Shown here one piece after another: positions 22,470-32,315 of a stretch of 64,000 nucleotides of DNA. The position numbers and the translations under genes are program-made. The notes below the pieces were generated by a model, which worked only from the letters and a program-made list of their open reading frames with translations, was not told where the DNA came from and ran no database searches. Position 1 is the first letter of the stretch. Each line of letters begins with the position of its first letter. The stretch comes from Roseobacter sp. GAI101 (GTDB lineage: Bacteria > Pseudomonadota > Alphaproteobacteria > Rhodobacterales > Rhodobacteraceae), in NCBI RefSeq assembly GCF_000156335.1, contig NZ_DS999213.1:3278111-3342110 (forward strand), given 5' to 3'.

Positions 22470-22521
22470 GGCGGGGAAAACCCCGCCCTACCCAATTCGT
22501 AGGGTGGGTTTTTGACCCACC
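22470..22521 (+). repeat. Inverted pair of AGGGYGGG hairpins upstream of tuf
   Basis: GGCGGGG-AAAA-CCCCGCC (22470-22487, read outward as TAGGGCGGGG on the reverse strand) is followed after a few bases by GTAGGGTGGG...CCCACC (22499-22521). The two hairpins face away from each other, a REP-pair-like layout. They lie between fusA and the tuf Shine-Dalgarno sequence. Confidence 0.65.
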
Positions 22522-22549
22522 ACCCAAATTGAAAATCAAGGAGGCCACC

Positions 22550-23725
22550 ATGGCTAAGGCAAAGTTTGAACGTAATAAACCACACGTTAACATCGGCACG
22601 ATCGGTCACGTTGACCACGGCAAGACGACGTTGACAGCAGCGATCACCAAGTATTTCGGTGATTTCCGCGCGTATGACCAGATCGACGGGGCGCCCGAAG
22701 AAAAAGCACGCGGCATCACCATTTCGACAGCGCACGTTGAATACGAAACCGAAAACCGTCACTACGCCCACGTCGACTGCCCCGGCCACGCTGACTATGT
22801 GAAGAACATGATCACCGGTGCGGCGCAGATGGACGGCGCGATCCTCGTTGTGAACGCGGCCGATGGCCCGATGCCACAAACCCGCGAGCACATCCTGCTG
22901 GGCCGCCAGGTTGGTATCCCGACCATGGTTGTCTACATGAACAAAGTTGACCAGGTAGACGACGAAGAACTGCTCGAGCTGGTTGAAATGGAAATCCGCG
23001 AGCTGTTGTCGTCCTACGACTACCCTGGCGACGACATGCCTGTGATCCCGGGTTCGGCCCTGCACGCGATGAACGGCACGCAGCCCGAAATCGGCGAAGA
23101 ATCCATCCGCAAGCTGATGGCCGCTGTTGACGAATACATCCCGACACCAGCACGCGCGATCGACCAGCCGTTCCTGATGCCCGTGGAAGACGTGTTCTCG
23201 ATCTCCGGTCGTGGTACCGTTGTGACAGGCCGTGTTGAACGTGGCGTGATCAACGTTGGCGACAGCATTGAAATCGTTGGTATCCGTGACACCAAGACCA
23301 CCACATGTACCGGCGTTGAAATGTTCCGCAAGCTGCTGGATCGTGGTGAAGCCGGCGATAACGTTGGTGTTCTGCTGCGCGGTATCGACCGTGAAGGCGT
23401 CGAGCGCGGTCAGGTTCTGTGTAAGCCTAAGTCGGTTAACCCACACACAAAATTCACCGCCGAGGCGTATATTCTGACCAAGGAAGAGGGTGGCCGTCAC
23501 ACGCCGTTCTTCGCCAACTACCGTCCACAGTTCTACTTCCGGACCACAGACGTGACCGGCACCGTCAAGCTGCCAGAAGGCACTGAAATGGTTATGCCTG
23601 GTGACAACCTGCAGTTCGACGTTGAACTGATCGCCCCCATCGCGATGGAAGACGGTCTGCGCTTTGCGATCCGCGAAGGCGGCCGCACTGTTGGCGCGGG
23701 CGTTGTGTCCAAGATCCACGAATAA
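22550..23725 (+). CDS. tuf: Elongation factor Tu (second, complete copy)
   Basis: A 391-residue EF-Tu. G1 is [10 protein letters not shown]3 is DCPGHADY and G4 is NKVDQ. ATG 22550 is preceded by a strong AAGGAGG; the extension to 22529 is not used. It is the last gene of the str operon. Its 3' end and terminator are duplicated at bases 1-170. Confidence 0.98.
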   Translation: MAKAKFERNKPHVNIGTIGHVDHGKTTLTAAITKYFGDFRAYDQIDGAPEEKARGITISTAHVEYETENRHYAHVDCPGHADYVKNMITGAAQMDGAILVVNAADGPMPQTREHILLGRQVGIPTMVVYMNKVDQVDDEELLELVEMEIRELLSSYDYPGDDMPVIPGSALHAMNGTQPEIGEESIRKLMAAVDEYIPTPARAIDQPFLMPVEDVFSISGRGTVVTGRVERGVINVGDSIEIVGIRDTKTTTCTGVEMFRKLLDRGEAGDNVGVLLRGIDREGVERGQVLCKPKSVNPHTKFTAEAYILTKEEGGRHTPFFANYRPQFYFRTTDVTGTVKLPEGTEMVMPGDNLQFDVELIAPIAMEDGLRFAIREGGRTVGAGVVSKIHE

Positions 23726-23765
23726 GCCGTTAGGTGGGGACACCCCCACCTGCGCCCCATCAAAG

Positions 23766-23799
23766 AAGGCCGCCCCACCCCGGGGCGGCCTTTTCTTTT
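23766..23799 (+). terminator. Rho-independent terminator after the second tuf
   Basis: AAGGCCGCCCC (23766-23776) pairs with GGGGCGGCCTT (23782-23792), followed by a T-rich stretch. It is almost identical to the hairpin at 134-170. Confidence 0.9.
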
Positions 23800-23902
23800 G
23801 GGGGGGGGCGCTGCGGAGCATTCCCCTTTTGGATAGGGTTGTTTCGCAGCTTTGTGACAGGACAGTGCTGGCAACCTTGCGCGAAACAGGTAAGCTGGTT
23901 TT

Positions 23903-24445
23903 ATGAACACAGTTGGCCCCATCTTACGCAGTCTGTGCGTTTCCATTTTTCTAATGGTCCCCGCTATCCTTTGGGCGGGCAATTTCGACCGTTTCGAGGG
24001 GACCTATACGGGCGAAGCCGAATTTACGTTTGAGGGGCAGACGCAGCGCCGCGACATGAGCACTACGATCAGAGCGACCAAGGCTGGGTTTACGCTGGTC
24101 TGGACATCCGTCACGTACAAGGATGACGGGCGCAGCAAGGCCAAGACCTATCAGATTTCGTTCGTGCCAAGTGCACGGGAAAACATTTACACCTCTGCCA
24201 TGAAGACCAATGTTTTCGGCAAGGAAGTGCCGCTTGATCCGCTCAAGGGCGAACCCTTTGTCTGGGCCAAGCTGGAGGGCGACACGCTGTCCGTGTTCTC
24301 GTTATATATTGACGAAACCGGGGATTATGAAATTCAGGAATTCCACCGCACACTTGTTGAGCAGGGCCTTGCGTTGAAGTTTCGTCTTTTCAAACAAGGG
24401 GCTCCGCAAAAGGAAATCCAGACCCTTCTACGTCGGAAGGATTGA
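23903..24445 (+). CDS. Hypothetical secreted protein
   Basis: A 180-residue protein not recognised by name. Residues 1-25 look like a signal peptide (LCVSIFLMVPAILWA, cut before GNFDRFEG), so the product is probably periplasmic. The rest reads as a beta-rich lipocalin-like body (FEGTYTGEAEFTFEG, TTIRATKAGFTLVWTS). It lacks cysteines after the signal. It stands between the tuf terminator and the S10 operon with the next membrane protein. Confidence 0.7.
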   Translation: MNTVGPILRSLCVSIFLMVPAILWAGNFDRFEGTYTGEAEFTFEGQTQRRDMSTTIRATKAGFTLVWTSVTYKDDGRSKAKTYQISFVPSARENIYTSAMKTNVFGKEVPLDPLKGEPFVWAKLEGDTLSVFSLYIDETGDYEIQEFHRTLVEQGLALKFRLFKQGAPQKEIQTLLRRKD

Positions 24446-24589
24446 TCGGGGCGTTGCACTGACTGACACGTGGACCAATCCGATGCGGCCAAGTTTAGGC
24501 GGATTGTGATTGTGTCTTGCGCGGCAGCGGAATGTGATCGACAGACGACCTGAAACGCCAAAAACCCTTGCCACAAGTTGTCCTTTCCT

Positions 24590-25111
24590 ATGTCTAACGT
24601 TCAACTGCCAGACGATGCGGCCCAGCAGAAATTCCTTCTGCTCTCGCTCGAAGAAGCGCAGGCGACTGTCCGGGCCTATGATACCAAGGCGCAGATCGTT
24701 GGAATCGGCTACACCTTTGCCCTGAACATCGTCGCCGCTGTTGTGGGTGGTCTGCCCGGTGCCGGTGCCGAAGGCCCGGTTTTCGTGGTTCTGTTCTGGC
24801 TCGTCATCATGGCTCCGCTGTTTTTCTTTGGCTATGTGCTGTATCCATCAAGGCGGACGGCCCCCACGGTGGCCGATACATCGGAAGCTGGACTCCAGAG
24901 GGCGCTGTATGTCCAAACGGCGCGATACAGCACGGTTGCGGATTTGCGCGCCGCGGTGTCCCAGGCAGACTGGACGGCAGAACTGGTCTATGAGGTTTTG
25001 AAGGTGTCAAAGCTGCGCGAGCAAAAGCGGCTAAGGTTCATTACGGCGCTTTATGCCACGGTGCTTTCGTTTGCGGTCCTTGCGGCGAAACAGCTTTGGA
25101 CGGCGTTGTAA
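24590..25111 (+). CDS. Membrane protein resembling Pycsar TM effector (DUF5706-like)
   Basis: A 173-residue protein with predicted membrane helices at about 36-55, 64-85 and 150-168. The layout resembles PycTM/DUF5706 effectors: an N-terminal helix ending in a DTKA motif (residues 31-34), two helices, a YPSRR turn (85-89), a soluble amphipathic stretch with ELVYEVLKVSKLREQKRLRF, and a final helix. Those proteins damage membranes when activated by cyclic pyrimidine nucleotides. No cyclase gene is nearby, so a defence role is only a possibility. ATG 24590 is preferred over TTG 24578. Confidence 0.55.
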   Translation: MSNVQLPDDAAQQKFLLLSLEEAQATVRAYDTKAQIVGIGYTFALNIVAAVVGGLPGAGAEGPVFVVLFWLVIMAPLFFFGYVLYPSRRTAPTVADTSEAGLQRALYVQTARYSTVADLRAAVSQADWTAELVYEVLKVSKLREQKRLRFITALYATVLSFAVLAAKQLWTAL

Positions 25112-25187
25112 GGACGCCGGCATGTGCACAAAGCTGCGGCCTTATGCGCGTGTTCCGGATCATGGGGCCAGGTTTTTAAATCACCCC

Positions 25188-25216
25188 TTGCCACGAAGGC
25201 CGACTCGACCTATAGA
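25188..25216 (+). promoter_or_regulatory. Probable promoter of the S10 block (rpsJ-rplW)
   Basis: TTGCCA (25188-25193), 17 bases, TATAGA (25211-25216), about 120 bases upstream of rpsJ. Confidence 0.65.
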
Positions 25217-25338
25217 GCGCAAGTCTCAGCGGGGTGCGTCTTTACGCGCCCCGTTTGATTTACGACAAAACGCAATGAAGGGCCGTGATGAGGCGTCTCT
25301 TCCTCTTCGTTTCACCTCCCAATGAGGGATGATGACAT

Positions 25339-25656
25339 ATGGCACAAAGCCAAAACATCCGCATCCGTTTGAAGGCGTTTGATTACCGCGTGTTGGATGC
25401 GTCCACACAGGAAATCGTAAACACCGCCAAGCGCACCGGTGCATCTGTTCGCGGCCCAATTCCGCTGCCGAACAAGATCGAGAAATTCACTGTTTTGCGT
25501 GGTCCCCACGTTGACAAGAAATCCCGTGACCAGTTCGAAATCCGCACGCACAAGCGTCTGCTGGATATCGTTGATCCGACCCCCCAGACTGTGGACGCGC
25601 TGATGAAGCTCGACCTGGCCGCTGGTGTGGACGTCGAGATCAAGCTGCAGTCATAA
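25339..25656 (+). CDS. rpsJ: 30S ribosomal protein S10
   Basis: A 105-residue S10 (NusE), a 30S head protein that also joins NusG/NusB in antitermination. It shows [33 protein letters not shown] and the SREQFE-type block as [16 protein letters not shown] 25339 follows GAGGGAT. It heads the S10 block. Confidence 0.97.
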   Translation: MAQSQNIRIRLKAFDYRVLDASTQEIVNTAKRTGASVRGPIPLPNKIEKFTVLRGPHVDKKSRDQFEIRTHKRLLDIVDPTPQTVDALMKLDLAAGVDVEIKLQS

Positions 25657-25674
25657 GCGTAGGAGGGTAATATT

Positions 25675-26559
25675 ATGTTGCGCTCAGGCGTTATTGCAAA
25701 AAAGATGGGCATGACCCGTTTGTTCATGGAAGACGGCAAGCAGATTCCTGTGACCGTTCTTCAGCTCGACAAACTTCAGGTTGTTGCACAGCGTACCACC
25801 GAACGGGACGGCTACACAGCTGTTCAGCTTGGCGCAGGTACAGCCAAGGTTAAACGGACATCGGCACCCATGCGTGGTCACTTTGCTGCGGCAAAGGTTG
25901 AACCAAAGCGTAAGGTTGCGGAATTCCGCGTTGACCCGGAAGCCATGTTGAATGTTGGCGAAGAAATCATCGCCGATCATTACTTTGCCGGTCAGTATGT
26001 TGACGTTGCAGGCACATCCATCGGTAAAGGTTTTGCCGGTGCGATGAAGCGCCACAACTTTGGCGGTCTGCGTGCGACACACGGTGTTTCCGTGTCTCAC
26101 CGTTCGCACGGTTCCACCGGTCAGTGTCAAGATCCCGGTAAGGTTTTCAAAGGCAAGAAGATGGCCGGTCACATGGGTTCCGCCCGTGTTACCACTCAGA
26201 ACCTTGAAGTTGTCAAAACCGACACCGTTCGTGGTCTGATCATGGTCAAAGGTGCCGTTCCCGGTTCCAAAGGTGGTTGGGTGACTGTCAAGGATGCGGT
26301 TAAGAAACCGTTCCCCGAGAACGCCATTCTGCCTGCCGCTCTGCGCTCCGCCGCGGAAGAAGCACAAAAAGCCGCTGAAGAAGCCGCCGCAGCAGCAGCT
26401 GCAGAGGCCGAAGCAGAAGCAGCACGTCTGGCTGAAGAGCAAGCCGCTCAGGAAGCTGCCGCATTGGCAGAAGCCGAAGCGTCCATCGATGCCGACAAAG
26501 CTGAAGCTGCCGATCAAAGCGAAACTTTGGACGAGACCAAGAAGGAAGGTGACGAATGA
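25675..26559 (+). CDS. rplC: 50S ribosomal protein L3 with long acidic/alanine-rich tail
   Basis: A 294-residue L3. L3 is an early 50S assembly protein near the peptidyl-transferase centre. The L3 fold ends near residue 217 and shows [13 protein letters not shown] and the [20 protein letters not shown] block (GSTGQ carries the glutamine methylated by PrmB in other bacteria). About 77 further residues form an Ala/Glu-rich, probably helical tail ending DETKKEGDE. The usual bacterial length is about 210. Its stop overlaps the rplD start by four bases. Confidence 0.96.
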   Translation: MLRSGVIAKKMGMTRLFMEDGKQIPVTVLQLDKLQVVAQRTTERDGYTAVQLGAGTAKVKRTSAPMRGHFAAAKVEPKRKVAEFRVDPEAMLNVGEEIIADHYFAGQYVDVAGTSIGKGFAGAMKRHNFGGLRATHGVSVSHRSHGSTGQCQDPGKVFKGKKMAGHMGSARVTTQNLEVVKTDTVRGLIMVKGAVPGSKGGWVTVKDAVKKPFPENAILPAALRSAAEEAQKAAEEAAAAAAAEAEAEAARLAEEQAAQEAAALAEAEASIDADKAEAADQSETLDETKKEGDE

Positions 26560-27173
26560 AACTTGATGTCATCAAACTCGACGGCGGTTCAGCTGGATCG
26601 ATCGACCTGGACGAGGCCCTGTTTGGTCTTGAGCCACGCGCCGATATCCTGCACCGCGTCGTCCGCTGGCAGCGTAACAACGCGCAGCAAGGTACGCACA
26701 AGGTCAAGACACGGTCCGAGGTCAGCTATTCGACCAAGAAGATCTATCGTCAGAAAGGCACCGGCGGCGCACGCCACGGCGCACGTTCTGCACCGATCTT
26801 CCGTTCGGGTGGTATCTACAAGGGTCCAACACCCCGTAGCCACGGCCATGAACTGACCAAGAAGTTCCGCAAGCTGGGTCTGCGCCACGCTTTGTCTTCG
26901 ATGGCAAAGAACGGCAACCTGGTCATCATCGACGATGCAACATCCGATGGGAAAACGTCCGCACTGGCCAAGCAGGTTAAAAGCCTCGGCTGGAAGCGCG
27001 CGCTGATCATCGACGGTGCATCCGTAAATGAGAACTTCTTGCAAGCCGCGCGCAACATCGAAGGTCTGGATATCCTGCCGTCGGTGGGTGCAAACGTCTA
27101 TGACATCCTCAAGCGTGATACACTCGTGATCACCAAAGCGGGGATCGAAGCACTGGAGGCCCGTTTGAAATGA
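26556..27173 (+). CDS. rplD: 50S ribosomal protein L4
   Basis: A 205-residue L4 lining the exit tunnel. The tunnel loop is intact ([21 protein letters not shown]). The ATG overlaps the rplC stop (ATGA), and the stop overlaps the rplW start in the same way, so the three genes are translationally coupled. Confidence 0.97.
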   Translation: MKLDVIKLDGGSAGSIDLDEALFGLEPRADILHRVVRWQRNNAQQGTHKVKTRSEVSYSTKKIYRQKGTGGARHGARSAPIFRSGGIYKGPTPRSHGHELTKKFRKLGLRHALSSMAKNGNLVIIDDATSDGKTSALAKQVKSLGWKRALIIDGASVNENFLQAARNIEGLDILPSVGANVYDILKRDTLVITKAGIEALEARLK

Positions 27174-27466
27174 GCACCAAGCACCAACACTACGATGTGA
27201 TCCGCAAGCCGATCATCACCGAGAAGGCAACAATGGCGTCTGAAAACAACGCCGTCGTTTTCGAAGTGACAATGAACAGCAACAAGCCAATGATCAAAGA
27301 AGCTGTTGAAGCTCTCTTTGGTGTCAAGGTGAAGGCCGTGAACACGTCCATCACCAAAGGCAAAGCCAAGCGTTTCCGGGGCCAGATGGGCCGCCGTAAG
27401 GACGTTAAGAAGGCTTACGTTACGCTTGAAGAAGGCAACACAATCGACGTATCCACCGGCCTGTAA
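27170..27466 (+). CDS. rplW: 50S ribosomal protein L23
   Basis: A 98-residue L23, which forms the docking site for SRP and trigger factor at the tunnel exit. It shows [13 protein letters not shown] and [19 protein letters not shown]. It ends the first S10 block. A strong hairpin with T-tract follows, where rplB would normally come next. Confidence 0.97.
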   Translation: MSTKHQHYDVIRKPIITEKATMASENNAVVFEVTMNSNKPMIKEAVEALFGVKVKAVNTSITKGKAKRFRGQMGRRKDVKKAYVTLEEGNTIDVSTGL

Positions 27467-27487
27467 TTAGCCCGGTTGACGTTACCG

Positions 27488-27522
27488 AAAGGCCCCTCGC
27501 TGCACAGCGAGGGGCCTTTTGC
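27488..27522 (+). terminator. Terminator between rplW and cspA-like gene
   Basis: A perfect 15-bp inverted repeat (27488-27502 with 27505-27519), AAAGGCCCCTCGCTG and its complement, followed by a short T-run. It would separate the first S10 block from the inserted genes. Confidence 0.88.
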
Positions 27523-27537
27523 GTTTTCATGGGGGAT

Positions 27538-27565
27538 TTGGGTATCGTGTCGCCTGCGATATCGA
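27538..27565 (+). promoter_or_regulatory. Possible promoter of the cold-shock gene
   Basis: TTGGGT (27538-27543), 16 bases, TATCGA (27560-27565). The leader to the start codon would be about 155 bases. Long leaders are common for cold-shock genes. Confidence 0.35.
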
Positions 27566-27728
27566 CAGCTGATACTTAATCGCTTGTGTTCTGCCTCAAT
27601 AGGGCAGATGGGTCGGGGGCAACGTTACCTCTATCGTCATCACTGCTCCTTACGGCTCAGTCTTTCGATCTATGAATGACCTAGCCGTCCTGCCGCATTT
27701 CGCGGGCAGTTTTATAAGGAATACGATA

Positions 27729-27935
27729 ATGGCTACTGGCACAGTAAAATGGTTCAACTCCACTAAAGGTTTTGGTTTTGTAGCACCCGAGGGTGGCTCA
27801 AAGGACGTTTTCGTCCACATCTCCGCTGTTGAGCAAGCAGGCCTGACCGGTCTGTCCGATGATCAAAAGATTACTTTCGACATCGAATCCGGCCGCGACG
27901 GTCGTGAATCAGCGACAAACATCAAACTGGCGTAA
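27729..27935 (+). CDS. Cold-shock protein (CspA family)
   Basis: A 68-residue single cold-shock domain that binds single-stranded RNA or DNA. Both nucleic-acid-binding motifs are clear: KWFNSTKGFGFV (RNP1) and DVFVHISAV (RNP2). ATG 27729 follows ATAAGGA; the upstream in-frame ATG at 27672 would add a non-family leader. It is placed inside the S10 gene region, after the rplW terminator. Confidence 0.95.
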   Translation: MATGTVKWFNSTKGFGFVAPEGGSKDVFVHISAVEQAGLTGLSDDQKITFDIESGRDGRESATNIKLA

Positions 27936-27972
27936 GCCGGCGCGTCCCTGCGGGGGCTTATGACTGAGTTTG

Positions 27973-28007
27973 AAGGGGGCGTGCCTGTAAGGGGTGCGCC
28001 CCTTTTT
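27973..28007 (+). terminator. Probable terminator after the cold-shock gene
   Basis: AGGGGGCG pairs with CGCCCCTT, with a smaller AAGGGG/CCCCTT alternative, followed by TTTT. Confidence 0.7.
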
Positions 28008-28167
28008 GCTTGGCCGTCATCCCACTGTTGCGCCCCTTTTCTGGTCAAGGACCGGAACAATGCGCCAAACGCCGCGTTCACAAAGGTAACTACAACTTAA
28101 CCGTGCCCGGTAGTCTATCGGTTCTTGATGATTTTTGGATGCGTTCACAGGGCTAAAGGAAAAGACC

Positions 28168-29058
28168 ATGAGTAATTCTCAAACTTCATCTGCCAACGAT
28201 ATGTCGACGCAGGAAAAGATCCTGGCAAATGTCGATCCCGGCGATTTCGCCTGGGCCGTCCCGATCATGCGGGCAGGCTATGCAGGGCGCGGATTGGTCT
28301 ACCTTGTCGTCGCGGGCATCTCGCTCTGGTCCATCCTGCGCGGCGGTCAGGCCGAGGGCACCAAATCGGCGATGCAGTCTTTGGATGGTACCTTGGGCGT
28401 GATCGTTGTCGTCGCGATTGCTGTCGGTATGTTTGCCTATGCGATATGGCGCATGGTCGACAGCTTTTGGGATCTCGAGGCCTATGGCTCCGATGCCAAG
28501 GGCGTGGTGGCGCGCGGCGGCATGCTGGTCACTGGTTTGATTCACGGTGCGATTGGCGTCATTGCCATCACGATCCTCGGCTTTGCGTCGTCCGGGTCCA
28601 GCAGCAAACAGATGCTTAACGAGTTTTTGAAGACGACAACGGGTGTTTGGGTTGTCGGTTTGGTCGGCGTCGCAACGATGGGCACCGGTATTTACTATTT
28701 CTACAAAGCCAAAAGCCAATCCTACCGAGAGAAGCTTGAGGCTAATCACTTTACGTTGCATTGGAATCCCGTCCTGCGGGCAGGTGTGGCGGCACAGGGG
28801 ATGGTCGTGCTGATCATCGGCGGGTTGATCGTCTACGCTGCGCTCAGCACCAACGCGTCCGAGGCAGGCGGTATCGGCTCTGCCTTTGACTGGCTGCACA
28901 AGCAGGCTTACGGCCGGGTTCTTGTCGCGGCACTGTGCAGCGGGCTGATGGGGTTTTCCCTGTTCTGCTTCGTGAACGCCGGCTACCGGATTGTCCCCAA
29001 GGCAGCCGACGATTCGGTTCAAAGCCTGGCCCGGAAAATCAAGCAGATGGCTTCTTAA
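28168..29058 (+). CDS. DUF1206 membrane protein
   Basis: A 296-residue integral membrane protein made of three similar two-helix repeats, as in the DUF1206 family. The repeat starts are visible as MRAGYAGRGLVYLVVAG, then GGMLVTGLIHGAIGVIAI, then LRAGVAAQGMVVLIIGG. About six helices are predicted. The ATG at 28168 follows AAAGGAAAAG; an ATG at 28135 is also in frame. The molecular role of the family is not known. It separates rplW from rplB with the cold-shock gene. Confidence 0.88.
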   Translation: MSNSQTSSANDMSTQEKILANVDPGDFAWAVPIMRAGYAGRGLVYLVVAGISLWSILRGGQAEGTKSAMQSLDGTLGVIVVVAIAVGMFAYAIWRMVDSFWDLEAYGSDAKGVVARGGMLVTGLIHGAIGVIAITILGFASSGSSSKQMLNEFLKTTTGVWVVGLVGVATMGTGIYYFYKAKSQSYREKLEANHFTLHWNPVLRAGVAAQGMVVLIIGGLIVYAALSTNASEAGGIGSAFDWLHKQAYGRVLVAALCSGLMGFSLFCFVNAGYRIVPKAADDSVQSLARKIKQMAS

Positions 29059-29124
29059 GCCGATCTGCAGTAGGCGGGGGCGCGGTGTGTCGCTTATATT
29101 TGGCGACTATTGCTGTCTGGTGCC

Positions 29125-29153
29125 TTGACCCTCCGCCGAACCTCCCCTAAACG
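29125..29153 (+). promoter_or_regulatory. Probable promoter of the rplB block
   Basis: TTGACC (29125-29130), 17 bases, TAAACG (29148-29153). It would restart transcription of rplB-rplP after the inserted genes. Confidence 0.55.
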
Positions 29154-29167
29154 ACCCCATCGGCAAC

Positions 29168-29200
29168 GCCCCGGATTCGTCCGGGGCTGTGTTGTTTTGC
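29168..29200 (+). terminator. UUCG-capped hairpin with T-rich tail before rplB
   Basis: GCCCCGGA-TTCG-TCCGGGGC (29168-29187) is followed by TGTGTTGTTTTG. It may terminate transcripts of the DUF1206 gene. Since it lies just downstream of the probable rplB promoter, it may instead be the first hairpin of the rplB leader. Confidence 0.55.
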
Positions 29201-29345
29201 GCATCGGTGGGTTTCACTCGCCTTGCGCTGGTCCGGCAAAGGGATTCTTTGCCAGACGTCTTACATTGGGGACCTTCGGGGCCCTATAACCATCTCGGCC
29301 TCAACATGTTGAAGTCGGGCACAAGCAAAACGGAAGACAGAAAAC

Positions 29346-30188
29346 ATGGCACTAAAGTCGTATAAACCGACGACGCCAGGCCAGCGTGGGCTGGTACTGA
29401 TCGACCGTTCGGAGCTTTGGAAAGGTCGCCCGGTTAAAGCCCTCACAGAGGGTCTTAGCAAGCACGGCGGACGGAACAACACCGGACGGATCACAATGCG
29501 TCGCAAGGGTGGTGGTGCAAAGCGCCTCTACCGTATCGTCGATTTCAAGCGCAACAAGCTGGACATGTCCGCGGTTGTCGCACGTATCGAATATGACCCT
29601 AACCGGACCGCATTCATCGCACTGATCCAGTACGAAGATGGCGAACAGGCTTACATCCTGGCCCCACAGCGCATTGCTGTCGGCGACAAGGTAATTGCAT
29701 CGGCCAAGGCCGACATCAAGCCTGGTAACGCCATGCCATTCTCGGGCATGCCTATCGGTACGATCATTCACAACATCGAAATGAAGCCAGGCAAGGGCGG
29801 TCAGATCGCTCGTGCAGCCGGTACCTACGCCCAGTTCGTAGGCCGTGATGGTGGATACGCTCAGATCCGTTTGTCCTCGGGCGAACTGCGTCTGGTACGT
29901 CAGGAGTGTATGGCCACCGTCGGTGCCGTATCGAACCCTGACAACTCCAACCAGAACTACGGTAAAGCGGGCCGCATGCGTCACAAGGGCATCCGTCCTT
30001 CGGTACGTGGTGTTGTTATGAACCCGATCGATCACCCACATGGTGGTGGTGAAGGCCGTACATCGGGTGGTCGTCACCCTGTTACGCCTTGGGGCAAGCC
30101 AACCAAGGGTGCAAAAACCCGCAACAAGAACAAAGCGTCCAGCAAGCTTATCCTACGCTCGCGTCACGCCAAGAAGAAGGGGCGTTAA
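29346..30188 (+). CDS. rplB: 50S ribosomal protein L2
   Basis: A 280-residue L2, needed for subunit joining and peptidyl transfer. The conserved [14 protein letters not shown] segment with the functional histidine is intact. It begins the second block, rplB-rpsS-rplV-rpsC-rplP. rpsS starts three bases after the stop. Confidence 0.97.
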   Translation: MALKSYKPTTPGQRGLVLIDRSELWKGRPVKALTEGLSKHGGRNNTGRITMRRKGGGAKRLYRIVDFKRNKLDMSAVVARIEYDPNRTAFIALIQYEDGEQAYILAPQRIAVGDKVIASAKADIKPGNAMPFSGMPIGTIIHNIEMKPGKGGQIARAAGTYAQFVGRDGGYAQIRLSSGELRLVRQECMATVGAVSNPDNSNQNYGKAGRMRHKGIRPSVRGVVMNPIDHPHGGGEGRTSGGRHPVTPWGKPTKGAKTRNKNKASSKLILRSRHAKKKGR

Positions 30189-30191
30189 TAG

Positions 30192-30470
30192 ATGTCTCGT
30201 TCAGTATGGAAAGGTCCTTTTGTTGACTCTTATGTCCTCAAAAAGGCCGAAGCCTCCCGCGAAAGCGGTCGCAGCGAAGTGATCAAGATCTGGTCGCGCC
30301 GTTCAACGATCCTGCCACAGTTTGTTGGCCTGACGTTCGGTGTGTACAACGGTCACAAGCATATCCCAGTAAACGTCAGCGAAGAGATGATCGGTCAGAA
30401 GTTTGGTGAATATTCGCCAACACGGACCTATTATGGTCACGCAGCCGACAAAAAAGCGAAGCGGAAATAA
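30192..30470 (+). CDS. rpsS: 30S ribosomal protein S19
   Basis: A 92-residue S19 of the 30S head. It shows [34 protein letters not shown] and [19 protein letters not shown] (in part). It is tightly packed between rplB and rplV. Confidence 0.97.
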   Translation: MSRSVWKGPFVDSYVLKKAEASRESGRSEVIKIWSRRSTILPQFVGLTFGVYNGHKHIPVNVSEEMIGQKFGEYSPTRTYYGHAADKKAKRK

Positions 30471-30473
30471 GCC

Positions 30474-30854
30474 ATGAGCAAGGATAAAAATCCCCGCCGC
30501 GTGGCCGACAACGAAGCCCGTGCAAAACTGCGCATGCTTCGTACAAGCCCGCAGAAACTGAACCTCGTCGCCGCAATGATCCGCGGCAAGAAGGTGGACA
30601 AGGCCCTCACGGACCTGACCTTCTCGAAAAAGCGGATCGCAGCAGATGTGAAGAAATGCCTTCAGTCCGCGATTGCGAATGGTGAGAACAACCACAACCT
30701 CGACGTAGATGAATTGGTCGTTGCCGAAGCTTATGTCGGTAAGAACCTGATCATGAAGCGTGGTCGTCCACGGGCACGTGGCCGTTTCGGCAAGATCATC
30801 AAGCCGTTTTCGGAAATCACGATCGTCGTGCGTCAAGTTGAGGAGCAAGCCTGA
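30474..30854 (+). CDS. rplV: 50S ribosomal protein L22
   Basis: A 126-residue L22 whose loop lines the exit tunnel near the macrolide site. It shows [18 protein letters not shown] and [15 protein letters not shown]. Its TGA stop overlaps the rpsC ATG by one base. Confidence 0.97.
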   Translation: MSKDKNPRRVADNEARAKLRMLRTSPQKLNLVAAMIRGKKVDKALTDLTFSKKRIAADVKKCLQSAIANGENNHNLDVDELVVAEAYVGKNLIMKRGRPRARGRFGKIIKPFSEITIVVRQVEEQA

Positions 30855-31561
30855 TGGGTAACAAAGTAAATCCGATCGGTATGCGTCTTCAGGTCAACCG
30901 CACCTGGGACAGCCGCTGGTACGCCGATACGAAGGACTACGGTGATCTTCTTCTTGAAGATCTCGCCATCCGTGCCTTCATCAAGAAAGAATGCGCTCAG
31001 GCCGGTATCGCCCGTGTGATCATCGAACGCCCACACAAGAAGTGCCGCGTTACGATCCACACAGCACGTCCCGGTGTGATCATCGGCAAGAAAGGTGCAG
31101 ACATCGAAGGTCTGCGTCTGAAGATTGCCAAGATGACCAAGTCTGACCTGCACCTCAACATCGTTGAAGTTCGCAAGCCAGAACTGGACGCCGCATTGGT
31201 TGGTGAATCCATCGCACAGCAGCTGGAACGCCGGGTGTCTTTCCGCCGCGCCATGAAGCGTGCGGTTCAGAACGCCATGCGTATGGGTGCCCTTGGTATC
31301 CGTGTGAACGTCGCCGGTCGTCTGGGTGGTGCAGAAATCGCGCGTACCGAATGGTACCGTGAAGGCCGCGTGCCGCTCCACACTCTGCGTGCCGACATTG
31401 ATTACGCGCATGTCGAAGCGATGACTGCTTACGGCATCATCGGGATCAAGACCTGGATCTTCAAAGGCGAGATCATGGAGCATGACCCGGCGGCACGTGA
31501 CCGTAAGGCACAAGAAATGCAAGACGGTCCAGCACCACGCGGTGCCGGCGGTCGGCGCTAA
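30854..31561 (+). CDS. rpsC: 30S ribosomal protein S3
   Basis: A 235-residue S3, part of the mRNA entry channel. It shows the N-terminus [12 protein letters not shown], the KH-domain motif [14 protein letters not shown] and the C-terminal [10 protein letters not shown]. The start overlaps the rplV stop. Confidence 0.97.
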   Translation: MGNKVNPIGMRLQVNRTWDSRWYADTKDYGDLLLEDLAIRAFIKKECAQAGIARVIIERPHKKCRVTIHTARPGVIIGKKGADIEGLRLKIAKMTKSDLHLNIVEVRKPELDAALVGESIAQQLERRVSFRRAMKRAVQNAMRMGALGIRVNVAGRLGGAEIARTEWYREGRVPLHTLRADIDYAHVEAMTAYGIIGIKTWIFKGEIMEHDPAARDRKAQEMQDGPAPRGAGGRR

Positions 31562-31575
31562 AGGGGGAATGAAAG

Positions 31576-31989
31576 ATGCTACAACCAAAGCGTACGAAAT
31601 TCCGCAAACAGCACAAAGGCAAAATCAAGGGTCTTGCAAAGGGCGGGTCTGACCTGAACTTTGGTACCTTTGGCCTGAAGGCTCTGGAGCCTGAGCGTGT
31701 AACAGCGCGTCAGATCGAAGCTGCACGTCGTGCCATGACGCGTCACATGAAGCGTCAAGGCCGTGTCTGGATCCGGATTTTCCCGGATCTGCCAGTCACA
31801 TCGAAGCCTACCGAAGTCCGTATGGGTAAAGGTAAAGGTTCCGTTGATTACTGGGCATGCCGGGTCAAGCCTGGTCGTGTGATGTTCGAAATCGACGGCG
31901 TCAACGAAGACATCGCTCACGAGGCCCTGCGCCTTGCCGCGATGAAGCTGCCGATCAAAACACGCGTAGTGGTCCGCGAGGACTGGTAA
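31576..31989 (+). CDS. rplP: 50S ribosomal protein L16
   Basis: A 137-residue L16 at the A-tRNA site. It shows [38 protein letters not shown] (in part) and the C-terminal [14 protein letters not shown]. It ends the block with a terminator, whereas in most bacteria rpmC follows directly. Confidence 0.97.
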   Translation: MLQPKRTKFRKQHKGKIKGLAKGGSDLNFGTFGLKALEPERVTARQIEAARRAMTRHMKRQGRVWIRIFPDLPVTSKPTEVRMGKGKGSVDYWACRVKPGRVMFEIDGVNEDIAHEALRLAAMKLPIKTRVVVREDW

Positions 31990-32049
31990 TCGCGTCGGTT
32001 TCACCCGCCCTACGCAGGGTGGTCGAAACTTACCAACGCGTATCAATAC

Positions 32050-32085
32050 AAAAGCCCCCGCTGAGAGATCAGCGGGGGCTTTTTC
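32050..32085 (+). terminator. Rho-independent terminator after rplP
   Basis: GCCCCCGCTGA, a GAGA loop and TCAGCGGGGGC, flanked by AAAA before and TTTTTCTT after. It is nearly the same in design as the rpoC terminator. An imperfect AGGGTGG-type palindrome lies just before it at about 31999-32031. Confidence 0.93.
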
Positions 32086-32315
32086 TTGTCTGGCTCCGAC
32101 TTTATGTCGAGAGCAGTTCAATCGACACCACTTGCTTGGCCGTTTATCTGTTCCGTGTGAAATGGAGTGGTCTCACCCTTGTCAAGGGCAGCGCTAAACG
32201 TCTCACGCGGCCGGAGGTTGACAATCCAATCAAGTCAACGAGTTCACTGGCCAACGTCCACCTCCGGGTCTAGGGTAGTGGAAAGACCACTTAACACACA
32301 AAGGTCACTCTCCCA
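32086..32315 (+). other. Intergenic region before the 65-residue ORF
   Basis: No gene is seen. A TTGACA at 32218-32223 could be a -35 box, but I cannot find a convincing -10 box at the right distance. Confidence 0.35.
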
